Source: JBKBYG01 sp046313435 (GTDB lineage: Bacteria; Pseudomonadota; Alphaproteobacteria; Rickettsiales; Arcanibacteraceae). Taken from it: a stretch of DNA of 11,083 bases. The position numbers and the translations under genes were made by a program. The stretch spans positions 1 to 11,083 of the forward strand of contig JBKBYG010000043.1 of NCBI GenBank assembly GCA_046313435.1, read 5' to 3'. The notes under the pieces were generated by a model, which had not been told where the DNA came from, did not search any database, and saw nothing but the letters and a program-made list of their open reading frames with translations. Within the stretch, counting starts at the first letter, position 1, and each line of letters opens with the position of its first letter. Below are positions 1 through 6,989 of this stretch, piece by piece.

Positions 1-1683
1 TGATCTCTTTTTTAATCGATAATCATAAAGCTCAGTTGTACCAGAGGAATTTTGCTCCTTAATAGTTTTAGAGTTTTTACTAAATTGAGGTACATAAGAA
101 ACAGGATTATTCTGAGCTATGAGTTGTAAATTTTCAAACTTTTTTATTGTCGTACTTAAGTTAGAATTATTAAAAAAATCATTTATATTATTGACTAAAC
201 TATTATAAAAATTATTTGTTATTTCCTGGTTTTCTTTTAGATTCAAATCAGAATCATTTGAAGTTTTAATTTTTTTAATAGACATTTCTTCAAAAACTTC
301 ATCTGCTGATTTTCTTTTACTACGTGCTTTTACTTCTTCATCAAGTTGTTTTTTTAAAAAATTAAGTTCACCATCTGAGAGATTTTTTAAATCAAAAATT
401 TTAAAATTTTTATCTTCAATTTCTTTATCTTGAGGTTTAATTGGATTTACTGCAGGATCTATATCAATTCCAATTACAGAAGAGTTATTGTTAATATAAT
501 CCTTATGAGAAATTTGTTCATTCTCAAATTTATTGAAACTTTTTATTTTAGATTTCAAAGTTTGAATGACTTTTAAAGGTTTTTTACTATTAGAATTTTG
601 ACAATAGTCTAAATGTTGTTTAAGAAGTGTTTCAAGACCTTTCTCAGTAGATATATTTATTGGGTTTATCAAATCATAATTCTTATAAAATTTTCTAAAC
701 TTTTCTTCTTGAAAAATTACACAGCTTAAAGTCGATGAATGATAAAACACGCAACTGGGTTCTAGATTAATTTTTTTTAATTGTGTTTTAAAAGTATTTG
801 AAAGATTTTTAGCTTCCTGTTCAGTAGCGCAAATTGTAATTGAGATTTTACCCTTGAAATTTTCATCTATATTTAGTGTTGTTAAAGGATCAATTAGATA
901 ACGTTTATATTGAATTAAATGTGGAAGAGCTGAAGATATTTTTTTATCTTTATTGCTTAGTGAATAGTTTGATAAATCTAATTCTTCTGAGTTAGTGGTG
1001 TCATTTTGAACATTTGAAATAACAGCTGGTTGCTCTTCTGGATTACTTAGAATAGTAAGTGCTTTAGCACAATCAATTTTTAAATCATCTACAGAAATTT
1101 CCTCATTGTCTGAAGGCAAAGTATTATTAATTTTGTCAATTAACTCTTTTAATTTTACGCTTAATGTTAAATTTTTTTTTGAATTTATACTTGTTAGGCC
1201 TGATTTTTTGAAACATAAATGTGCCTTAATCTTTTCTAATAATTGTGTATTATTCGATAGTAATTCATTGGTAGGTTGAAGTCCATAATTTCCAATTTTA
1301 CTATGTTTTAAAAGCGCATTATCATCTAAAATTATACATTGAAAGTCAGGACTGCTATAAACTTGAACATTTTTTCTATGATTTTTAGATAAAAAACTGT
1401 ATAAATTTTGTTTCAATTGTTTTGTATCTTTATAATCCTCGCCTACTATTATTGAAATTTTACTATTTAATTTTTCAGGAATGATTCCATTAAAAGTTTG
1501 ATCAATGATATAGCGCGTTCTTTTTAAGACTTCAGGTATATGATTAGGGTTATGAACAGCAAGTTTTCGTTTGTGTTTTTTTATCGTGGAATGAGTATCT
1601 GCTTTTTCTGGCGATAAAACTTCCTCCTTATCATTAGGAGTATATTCTTCATCTGAGTCTAATTTTTCTTTATTTAGGGGCAT
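1..1683 (-). CDS. Large unknown protein with two RYIID modules (C-terminus beyond window)
   Basis: I do not recognise this protein. The frame is open from an ATG at 1683 to the left edge without a stop, giving 561 residues; the C-terminus is missing from the window. It contains two copies of a module shared with the next two upstream genes. Copy 1 spans about residues 57-186: RYIID at 57-61, KISIIV at about 75-80, FQCIILDDNALL at about 114-125, then helical LL/K/H-rich segments. Copy 2 spans about 261-385: RYLID at 261-265, KISITIC at about 279-285, CVIFQEEKFRK at about 321-331. The rest is polar, Asn/Lys/Ser/Glu-rich linker and a probable helical tail. Basic clusters lie at 35-40 (KKHKRK) and 456-473 (KRK, 11 residues, KKIK). 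No signal peptide or membrane segment is visible. The leader has no clear Shine-Dalgarno sequence. A secreted host-directed protein is possible but is inference only. The length and uninterrupted frame make the gene call firm. Confidence 0.85.
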   Translation of the reverse strand, partial: MPLNKEKLDSDEEYTPNDKEEVLSPEKADTHSTIKKHKRKLAVHNPNHIPEVLKRTRYIIDQTFNGIIPEKLNSKISIIVGEDYKDTKQLKQNLYSFLSKNHRKNVQVYSSPDFQCIILDDNALLKHSKIGNYGLQPTNELLSNNTQLLEKIKAHLCFKKSGLTSINSKKNLTLSVKLKELIDKINNTLPSDNEEISVDDLKIDCAKALTILSNPEEQPAVISNVQNDTTNSEELDLSNYSLSNKDKKISSALPHLIQYKRYLIDPLTTLNIDENFKGKISITICATEQEAKNLSNTFKTQLKKINLEPSCVFYHSSTLSCVIFQEEKFRKFYKNYDLINPINISTEKGLETLLKQHLDYCQNSNSKKPLKVIQTLKSKIKSFNKFENEQISHKDYINNNSSVIGIDIDPAVNPIKPQDKEIEDKNFKIFDLKNLSDGELNFLKKQLDEEVKARSKRKSADEVFEEMSIKKIKTSNDSDLNLKENQEITNNFYNSLVNNINDFFNNSNLSTTIKKFENLQLIAQNNPVSYVPQFSKNSKTIKEQNSSGTTELYDYRLKKRS

Positions 1684-1872
1684 AATATTTTTTCTACATA
1701 GATTTCTATAATAGTTAAATAATATTAATAATTTTTAAAATGTTAATAATATTGTATTATAGTTAATAATTTAATTTGGTATAATGTATTTAAATAAGAA
1801 TATCTAATCTCGGAACTCTAAAATGACCTCTTCAAAAGTTCATAATTAAACAATATAAAAATTATAAGTACC
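1684..1872. other. AT-rich spacer between the two large unknown genes
   Basis: This spacer separates two genes on the minus strand and is almost entirely A and T in its half nearest the downstream start. It offers several TATAAT-like strings on the minus strand (for example around 1757-1762) but no convincing -35 partner. A weak inverted repeat, GAACT/AGTTC at 1813-1841, has a 19-nt loop and no T-tract, so I do not call it a terminator. The downstream gene probably has its own start site here, but the sequence does not decide it. Confidence 0.4.
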
Positions 1873-3198
1873 TTATAATGCTGCCTTGTTACTTTTCACT
1901 ATATTTTGAGAATTTCTTTGTCCCTCAATAAATCCTGTATAGCTATCATAACTACTTAATGAATCTATGGCGTCGGTTTTAGGTGTTAGAGACTCAGCAA
2001 AGCTCTTAAATGTTTTATCTATTTTTTTTGAATAAAACTGACCATCTCTTATTTCTGTCAGTACAGAATAAGTTTCTGAAAATTTAATCTTTTTTGTAAG
2101 AATATCTTTCTCAAGAAGTTCATAATCTGATTTCATTGGGTTATTTGATTGTGGAACTTGATTAAAAGCTTTTAAAGCGTCTTTAATATCAGTATCTGTA
2201 ATTTCAACATTTGAAAAATCTTGAGTATCTAAGTATCTTTTTTTATTATAATATGTGTAAGTAGTTTGATTAATTATATTATTTAATCTATCAAGTTTAG
2301 CCTTAATAGTATAATTTGGATTGAATATATTAGCATTGACTGATTCTTCTATATATAGATGGGTTTTAAAAATATTTAATAATTCTAAATTTTCTGATAA
2401 TAGCTTAGCTGGTATAGCCTGACCATATTTATTGTGCTTAGTAGAATCTAAATAAGCATTTTCATCTAGTAATATACAATTAAAACCCATTCCATTATAT
2501 GGTTCCTTATTGCTTTTAAGATTGTCAGACAATAGATTTCCTAAAAATGTATTTATTAAAATTGTATGATTTATATCATCACATACGATCAATGAAATTT
2601 TACCGTTTATTTTTTCTGTTATATTATCAAATGATATATCAATTATGTATCGTTTAAGTGCTGTATTTAATGTTTTCTTAACGGTTTTTTGATTAATAGA
2701 TTTGGAGTTATTTAAAGGGGCAACTAATTTACTGGTCTGATTATTTTCAATGATATTAATTAATGAACTTAGTCTTGATTTAATTGTTAAATTACGTCTT
2801 AAAATTAAAGGTCCTGAGCCTGATCTTTCCATAAGTATATGTTTTTTAACAATATTCAAAAGCCTAGGGTTTTGTGATAGTAATTTGGCTTTTGGAGGAA
2901 AATGGTCTTTATAAAATTTATCAGAATTTAAAAATGCATTCTCATCCAACAATATACAATTAAATCCTTTGCCATTATAAATAACATTATGTTTTTCATA
3001 AATTTTAGAAAATATTTGCTTTATATGTTCATGTGTTAAACTTGCATCAAAATAATTTTTACACAATATTAAAGAGATTTTAGCAATCTGATCTGCATTG
3101 ATTACATCATGTAATGTTATATCAATTATATAACGTTCTCTAGTTATTGCAGTTTGTATATAAGAAGGAGCAGTAACAAATTTATTTTGAGATTTCAT
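1873..3198 (-). CDS. Unknown 441-residue protein with two RYIID modules
   Basis: I do not recognise this protein. It is complete and carries two copies of the module found in its neighbours. Copy 1 spans residues 22-151: RYIID 22-26, KISLIL 40-45, GFNCILLDENAFL 78-90, KLLSQN 105-110. Copy 2 spans residues 183-310: RYIID 183-187, KISLIV 200-205, GFNCILLDENAYL 238-250, KLLSEN 265-270. The two copies are close enough that their DNA still aligns (2936-2975 against 2454-2499), which points to an internal duplication. A third, very degenerate start (KKRYLD at 319-324) opens a polar C-terminal tail of about 120 residues. The pattern of short hydrophobic strands alternating with helices suggests an alpha/beta fold. 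No signal peptide or membrane helix is seen. The start at 3198 is preceded by GAGGAG with a long 11-nt spacing, and a TTGATT-17-TACAAT promoter lies further upstream. Composition is much more AT-rich than in the pilin genes. Confidence 0.88.
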   Translation of the reverse strand: MKSQNKFVTAPSYIQTAITRERYIIDITLHDVINADQIAKISLILCKNYFDASLTHEHIKQIFSKIYEKHNVIYNGKGFNCILLDENAFLNSDKFYKDHFPPKAKLLSQNPRLLNIVKKHILMERSGSGPLILRRNLTIKSRLSSLINIIENNQTSKLVAPLNNSKSINQKTVKKTLNTALKRYIIDISFDNITEKINGKISLIVCDDINHTILINTFLGNLLSDNLKSNKEPYNGMGFNCILLDENAYLDSTKHNKYGQAIPAKLLSENLELLNIFKTHLYIEESVNANIFNPNYTIKAKLDRLNNIINQTTYTYYNKKRYLDTQDFSNVEITDTDIKDALKAFNQVPQSNNPMKSDYELLEKDILTKKIKFSETYSVLTEIRDGQFYSKKIDKTFKSFAESLTPKTDAIDSLSSYDSYTGFIEGQRNSQNIVKSNKAAL

Positions 3199-3209
3199 TT
3201 TATAACAAA

Positions 3210-3215
3210 CTCCTC
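3210..3215 (-). promoter_or_regulatory. Shine-Dalgarno GAGGAG for the 441-residue gene
   Basis: The minus strand reads GAGGAG 11 nt before the ATG at 3198. The motif is strong but the spacing is longer than usual. No in-frame start codon lies closer to it, so the ATG at 3198 remains the best start. Confidence 0.5.
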
Positions 3216-3279
3216 TTGCCCTTTTAACAGCAAAAACTTACTAAGATTAAATATAGATATAAAGTTCTTACTTTAAAAA

Positions 3280-3308
3280 ATTGTAAATATTGATAATCAT
3301 ATAATCAA
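3280..3308 (-). promoter_or_regulatory. Predicted sigma70-type promoter of the 441-residue gene
   Basis: On the minus strand TTGATT (3308-3303) is followed after exactly 17 nt by TACAAT (3285-3280). This would start transcription near 3273 and leave a leader of roughly 75 nt before the ATG at 3198. The -35 region overlaps a TTGAT/ATCAA inverted repeat that might be an operator. In such AT-rich DNA chance matches are common, so this is a moderate call supported by the position in front of a long gene. Confidence 0.45.
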
Positions 3309-3408
3309 AACAAGGTGTTAAAATACTTAAACTAAAAAAAAATTTATTATCAATCATGTCCCAAGTTCAAGGTCTAACTATTATAGTAGTTTGATTTGAA
3401 GTTTGAGA

Positions 3409-3476
3409 ATAGTTACTCCTTGCTCTCCTAGCATTTAGTGCGCTTTGGCTCCTCGCACCTTGCTTGAAACAACTAT
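3409..3476 (-). repeat. GC-rich palindromic element of about 68 nt
   Basis: The element is bounded by ATAGTT and AACTAT. Its core (3415-3466) is about 54% GC by hand count in an otherwise roughly 30% GC neighbourhood. Read on the minus strand it can fold as an outer ATAGTT/AACTAT stem enclosing two hairpins: GGTGCG/CGCACT with an 11-nt loop, and TGCT/AGCA with an AGGAG loop. AGGAG occurs three times. One minus-strand frame stays open through it. These traits recall the short palindromic elements known from Rickettsia (RPEs), but I do not recognise a named family and only one copy is in the window. A structured RNA is the alternative; it lacks the TPsiC sequence of a tRNA. Confidence 0.4.
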
Positions 3477-3511
3477 ATAAAACAAATTTAAATTGATGAT
3501 TTAAACTTAAC

Positions 3512-4102
3512 TTATATAAATTTATTATAATAAACTGATTTTTGGTTTTCAATCCTTTCTAGCCAATTATTACTAGGTTTACATTTGATTGCTATATCTA
3601 ATTTAACCAATTTGTTACCTAATGATTTATTACAATGCGAGTGAAAAACTTCAAATATAGTAGGCTCTTCTGATAAATTTAAAATAATATGTTCAGGTTT
3701 GGAATGCTCAAATTTTTTTTTAAAACTTTCCTCATTGAATATTACGTAGATAGTAGAATCCTCTATTTTATAATTAAACACATTAGAAGGAAGAGGGTTT
3801 TCTTTAAATTGATTTCTTAAATAATTAGTAATTTTTTCAGCTTCATTTGAAGAATTTGCTATGAAAAAGGAAAATCTGTTTTTTAAATAGTTCATATTAG
3901 AAACATCAATTTTATCGATAAAATATCTAGGTTTATTAAATATATAATTTCTTCCCTCAGTAACGAGCTTTGGTCTTCTTTTTTTATGGTACTTAATAAT
4001 TTCATTATGTTGGACCGTATGGTCGATATCACATGGGTTAAGTAACAAATTTACATTATGCTTGTTTTGAGTACTTGTTATAGTTGTATATTTTTTTGGC
4101 AT
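3512..4102 (-). CDS. Unknown 196-residue protein with one RYIID module, coupled to tldE
   Basis: I do not recognise this protein. It contains one copy of the module shared with the two large genes downstream: RYFID at 59-63, a RFSFFIA strand at about 76-82, an EAEKITNYLRNQFK helix at about 87-100, YVIFNEESFKKK at about 119-130, then a helical tail. Its closest relative by eye is the second copy in the 1683-1 gene, sharing the EA(K/E) helix and the VIF(Q/N)EE(K/S)F motif. A strongly basic patch, KKRRPK at 40-45, lies just before the module. No signal peptide or membrane segment is visible. The ATG is 4 nt after the tldE stop and has no clear Shine-Dalgarno sequence of its own, so it is probably co-transcribed and translationally coupled with tldE. 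Whether it is a substrate or partner of the TldD/TldE protease cannot be told from sequence. Confidence 0.85.
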   Translation of the reverse strand: MPKKYTTITSTQNKHNVNLLLNPCDIDHTVQHNEIIKYHKKRRPKLVTEGRNYIFNKPRYFIDKIDVSNMNYLKNRFSFFIANSSNEAEKITNYLRNQFKENPLPSNVFNYKIEDSTIYVIFNEESFKKKFEHSKPEHIILNLSEEPTIFEVFHSHCNKSLGNKLVKLDIAIKCKPSNNWLERIENQKSVYYNKFI

Positions 4103-4106
4103 TTGT

Positions 4107-5444
4107 TTATAATGTATAGTTAAATTCGCTTACTAGCATTCCTGGAACTAATGTTCCACCAATTACTCTCTCTTCATATGATCCAGTTTGAGGAATAAGT
4201 TCTCTGAAATCTGTTAAAGCAATCAAATTTTTACCCCAAAAATTATATAATGTTTCATCAAAGCGTAAGTTATTAATTGGAGAGATAATTTCTCCATTTT
4301 CTACCCAGAAACATGCGTAACGCGTCATTCCTGTTAAACGCCCATGAGTAAGATCGCTCCAATTAAGATAATGGAGATTGGATATGTATAAACCAGTATC
4401 TAGTTCTTTTAGTATATTTTCTTTTGCTAAATTTCCAGATTTCACAATAGCAGAACGCATTGATTCACTTGAATTAGCATAATTAGTTTCTAATTTATGT
4501 TCCTTTGCTGTACGAGTATTGGTTAAGAGATTCTCTAATTTTCCATCTGTAATAATAGGAATTATATCAGAAAATACTTCTCCAAGCTCATTAAATTTTG
4601 GCACTAAATTAAGCGTAAAATCCTCTTTTAAAGAAAATAAAGAGGAGAGGGTGGTTCCTTCACTTAAATTCTTCAAAGCAGAATGTCCTTGTTTTAAGGA
4701 ACTCATATTAATACCATTCCAAGATAGCATATTAACTAGCTCGCTCACTGCATCTGGTGCGAAATAAGTTCTATAACTTCCAGGGGAGAGAATTTTTTGT
4801 GGTTTTTGTAAAATTTCAAGTTTATTTTTTGCATCATCAATTTTAGCTTTAAATTTATTTTTATCCCAATTCATGTCAGCGTATATTTCTTTAACAGCTT
4901 GCTGCCCTGGAGCATAAATTGAAAAATCAGCTTGGAAATTCTCAGTACTAAACCAATGTTTTTGACCCTTAGAATTTACGTTTGCTTTAATTATATATCC
5001 GCTAGTATAAAGACCAACAAAATCAAGAGATGAAACTTCCTCTAAAATACCGGAAACTATATTATCTGGAATATCACCATAATAATTTTCACTACTAGTG
5101 CCATTATTAGAAGGCTTAACTATAAAAGGATCATCAGGAAGTGTGTTAAATTCATTTCTACATTTATCTAGAATTTTTCTAATTGAACTACTATCTTTTT
5201 CAAAACTAAAATTAAATGGCAGTTTATAATTTATAGATTTATTATTACACGAGAAAATTAATTCTATAAAATATTGTTCTACCTCAATAATTTGTCTAAC
5301 TTTTGCATTGTTAAATCTAGCAAATAAGCTTTTTTCGCCGCTTAGGTTTATTGTTAAATACTCTCCGCTTTTGAGAGAATTCATTACTTCATTCCCAACT
5401 TGGTAAAAAACTTGCTCTTTTTGTTCTATGAATTCTTTATTCAT
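4107..5444 (-). CDS. tldE: TldE/PmbA-type subunit of the TldD/TldE metalloprotease
   Basis: This is the non-catalytic partner of the TldD/TldE heterodimeric cytoplasmic protease. In Escherichia coli that protease matures the microcin B17 precursor and degrades the CcdA antitoxin. The protein is about 445 residues, a usual length for the family. The C-terminal third carries the family pattern: GLYISNLHYLNW at about 351-362, LTGMTRYACFWVENGEI at about 370-386, then INNLRF. It lacks the HExxxH zinc motif that tldD has, as expected for TldE. Two consecutive ATG codons (5447 and 5444) follow GGAGGAG. The second has the better spacing (6 nt from GGAGG) and its A is the last base of the tldD stop, so I chose 5444; starting at 5447 would add one Met. 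The overlap implies translational coupling and equal amounts of the two subunits. The adjacent small unknown gene follows 4 nt after the stop. Confidence 0.88.
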   Translation of the reverse strand: MNKEFIEQKEQVFYQVGNEVMNSLKSGEYLTINLSGEKSLFARFNNAKVRQIIEVEQYFIELIFSCNNKSINYKLPFNFSFEKDSSSIRKILDKCRNEFNTLPDDPFIVKPSNNGTSSENYYGDIPDNIVSGILEEVSSLDFVGLYTSGYIIKANVNSKGQKHWFSTENFQADFSIYAPGQQAVKEIYADMNWDKNKFKAKIDDAKNKLEILQKPQKILSPGSYRTYFAPDAVSELVNMLSWNGINMSSLKQGHSALKNLSEGTTLSSLFSLKEDFTLNLVPKFNELGEVFSDIIPIITDGKLENLLTNTRTAKEHKLETNYANSSESMRSAIVKSGNLAKENILKELDTGLYISNLHYLNWSDLTHGRLTGMTRYACFWVENGEIISPINNLRFDETLYNFWGKNLIALTDFRELIPQTGSYEERVIGGTLVPGMLVSEFNYTL

Positions 5445-6865
5445 CATGCTCCTCCAAATATTTCAACATTGGTAAATAAACATGTTGGTGAAGCATGACC
5501 TACTCTGATTACTTGATTAGGTTCACCTTTTCCGCAAAAAGGTGATCCCCATATTTTATAACAATCTTGATTACCTACCATCTTCAAATTATTCCAAAAG
5601 GGAGTAGTCACTCCCCTGTAATTAGGATTTTTAAGGGTTTTTGTTATTTTACCGTTTTCTATTAATTTTGCGTATTCGCATCCGAACTGAAATTTATTAC
5701 GATAATCATCTATTGACCAAGACCGGTTTGTATTCATTATTACACCTTTTTCAGTAGCACCTACCATGTCTTCATAACTTGATTTACCGGGCTCAATATT
5801 TATATTAGCCATCCTATCTATTGGAGGCCTATTCCATGAAGCAGTTCTACCATTTGCAACGCCTAAAACTCCTGATCTAATTTGGCTTTCCAAACTACCT
5901 AGTCCTCTAAGTAATTTTCCATCTTTAATAAGATATTCTTTAGTGGCTTTACAGCCGATATCATCAAAATTATAGGAAGCAAATTCTCCTTCTATTGTTG
6001 GATCAAATGTAACATTGAGGAGAGGAGAACCATATTGTAAAATACCGAAATCTGATAATTTAATAAAGCTCCACCCAGCATAATTGCGTTCATCTCCAAG
6101 AATTCTATCGATTTCAAGTGGATGACCTATCGATTCATGAATTTGTAAATATAATTGATCTGGGGCAAGAATTAAGTCGTAACTCCCAGTTGGACATTCT
6201 TCAGCTTCAAGTAACTCTAATGCTTCTTGAGCTATTTTAACTGCATTATCCTTTACCATATCTTTCTGAAGTTGTTCAAGCCCTAATTGCATACAAGGAA
6301 AACCAGAAGAACGAGATTGAATTTCTGTGCCATCCTGAGCTGTAGCCTGAAGGTAAGTAGAAGTTGAAAATGTTTTTTGATTTAAATCAGATCCATTGCT
6401 GCTTACAAAGAGTGATTCACGCTCAATTACCATTGTATGAGCAACATTATTTATAATTTTGTCAGAAATTTTCATAGCATTTGATGCATTAATCAAAATA
6501 TCATAAACTTCTCCAAGTGAAGTTTGATCAAATGTCTTTTGATGAGCTGTGTTATAACTTCCAAAAGCCTGAGGCCTTATATTAGTATTGAAATTATAAA
6601 GCTTCCATTTGTTTATAGTTGTTGCAAGTCTTACCGCATTTTCTGCTGCTTTTTGTATAGATTCAGAAGTTATCAAGCTAGTGCTGCAATATGCAAATTG
6701 TCCATCTACTAATACTTCAACCATTATACCCTCATCAAGAGTAATATTATTCTTATCAATGTTACCATTACGCACTGTATGATAATTTATTTTTTCTGAA
6801 ATATAACGTAACCCAATCCAATCAGCTTTAACTTGAACAGACCGTAAGAGTGATTTTAAATCCAT
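5444..6865 (-). CDS. tldD: TldD metalloprotease, catalytic subunit
   Basis: This is the zinc-dependent catalytic subunit of the cytoplasmic TldD/TldE protease, which cleaves unfolded peptides threaded into the heterodimer. The 473-residue protein has the intact HExxxH motif, H243-E244-S-I-G-H248, in the block LQIHESIGHPLEIDR. A C-terminal cysteine, C444 in GSPFCGKG, matches the third zinc ligand known in TldD. Other family blocks are DLILAPDQ just before the zinc motif, FASYNFDDIGC at about 295-305 and the GG-containing C-terminus. Length is normal and no key residue is missing. The start at 6865 is supported by GGAAG four nt upstream and a promoter behind it. The stop overlaps the start of tldE. 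Form and partner are clear; the physiological substrate in this organism is unknown. Confidence 0.93.
   Translation of the reverse strand: MDLKSLLRSVQVKADWIGLRYISEKINYHTVRNGNIDKNNITLDEGIMVEVLVDGQFAYCSTSLITSESIQKAAENAVRLATTINKWKLYNFNTNIRPQAFGSYNTAHQKTFDQTSLGEVYDILINASNAMKISDKIINNVAHTMVIERESLFVSSNGSDLNQKTFSTSTYLQATAQDGTEIQSRSSGFPCMQLGLEQLQKDMVKDNAVKIAQEALELLEAEECPTGSYDLILAPDQLYLQIHESIGHPLEIDRILGDERNYAGWSFIKLSDFGILQYGSPLLNVTFDPTIEGEFASYNFDDIGCKATKEYLIKDGKLLRGLGSLESQIRSGVLGVANGRTASWNRPPIDRMANINIEPGKSSYEDMVGATEKGVIMNTNRSWSIDDYRNKFQFGCEYAKLIENGKITKTLKNPNYRGVTTPFWNNLKMVGNQDCYKIWGSPFCGKGEPNQVIRVGHASPTCLFTNVEIFGGA
5448..5455 (-). promoter_or_regulatory. Strong Shine-Dalgarno GGAGGAGC inside the end of tldD
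   Basis: The minus strand reads GGAGGAGC directly before ATGATG. It is the best ribosome binding site in the window and lies in the last codons of tldD. Its spacing favours the second ATG (5444) as the tldE start. Confidence 0.75.
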
Positions 6866-6869
6866 ATGA

Positions 6870-6874
6870 CTTCC
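6870..6874 (-). promoter_or_regulatory. Shine-Dalgarno GGAAG of tldD
   Basis: GGAAG on the minus strand lies 4 nt before the ATG at 6865. It supports this start over the out-of-frame ATG just upstream. Confidence 0.5.
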
Positions 6875-6896
6875 ATAAATATAAGCTTATATCCTA

Positions 6897-6926
6897 CTTA
6901 TAACATAGATTATAAATATAATTCAA
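6897..6926 (-). promoter_or_regulatory. Predicted promoter of the tldD-tldE-unknown operon
   Basis: On the minus strand TTGAAT (6926-6921) is followed after 18 nt by TATAAG (6902-6897), which is preceded by TGT and so reads as an extended -10. Transcription would start near 6890, inside or beside a perfect 10-bp palindrome ATAAGCTTAT (6881-6890), leaving a leader of about 25 nt. Its place after a likely terminator and before the Shine-Dalgarno sequence makes it the natural start for the three-gene unit. Confidence 0.5.
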
Positions 6927-6942
6927 ATACTTATTAAATAAG

Positions 6943-6967
6943 ATTTGCTATGAAGCTCATAACAAAT
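6943..6967 (-). terminator. Hairpin ending the pilin array, followed by a second palindrome
   Basis: Starting 22 nt after the stop of the last pilin gene, the minus strand forms an 11-bp stem with a 3-nt GCT loop. The arms match perfectly as RNA on this strand if one U-G pair is counted; on the plus strand that position is a C-A mismatch, which favours a minus-strand role. It is followed by CTTATTTAATAAG (6942-6930), itself palindromic. The stem is AU-rich and the following T content is modest, so termination strength is uncertain. Confidence 0.45.
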
Positions 6968-6989
6968 TATTAATTATCTTACTTTAAAT

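Larger units (their letters stand above)
3199..3511. other. Non-coding stretch of 313 nt between unknown genes
   Basis: This stretch separates the end of the tldD-tldE-unknown unit from the next unknown gene. From right to left it holds a GC-rich foldable element (3409-3476), an AACTATT/AATAGTT inverted pair (3376-3382 and 3408-3414), a run of nine T on the minus strand near 3344-3352 with no adjacent hairpin, a predicted promoter (3280-3308) and a Shine-Dalgarno sequence. A 61-codon open frame at 3552-3367 crosses it, but I do not consider it a gene. Confidence 0.5.

Noticed and set aside
1813..1841. Inverted repeat GAACT/AGTTC after the 441-residue gene as a terminator
   Set aside because: Only 5 bp of stem, a 19-nt loop and no T-tract.
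3344..3352. Run of nine T on the minus strand as a Rho-independent terminator of the tldD unit
   Set aside because: No stable hairpin directly precedes it; homopolymer runs are common in this composition.
3409..3476. tRNA or tRNA-like gene in the GC-rich element
   Set aside because: Length is near that of a tRNA and the fold is branched, but there is no GTTCRA-type T-loop, no proper acceptor stem and no recognisable anticodon arm.
3367..3552. Open frame of 61 codons on the minus strand overlapping the end of the 196-residue gene
   Set aside because: It starts inside the neighbouring gene in another frame, has no Shine-Dalgarno sequence, and its odd Ala/Arg-rich part is just the GC-rich element read through. 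No family resemblance.
4519..4767. Plus-strand open frame opposite tldE
   Set aside because: It lies wholly inside a confidently identified gene on the other strand and has no motif or ribosome binding site.
6524..6712. Plus-strand open frame opposite tldD
   Set aside because: Shadow of the tldD coding sequence; composition follows the opposite strand's codons.
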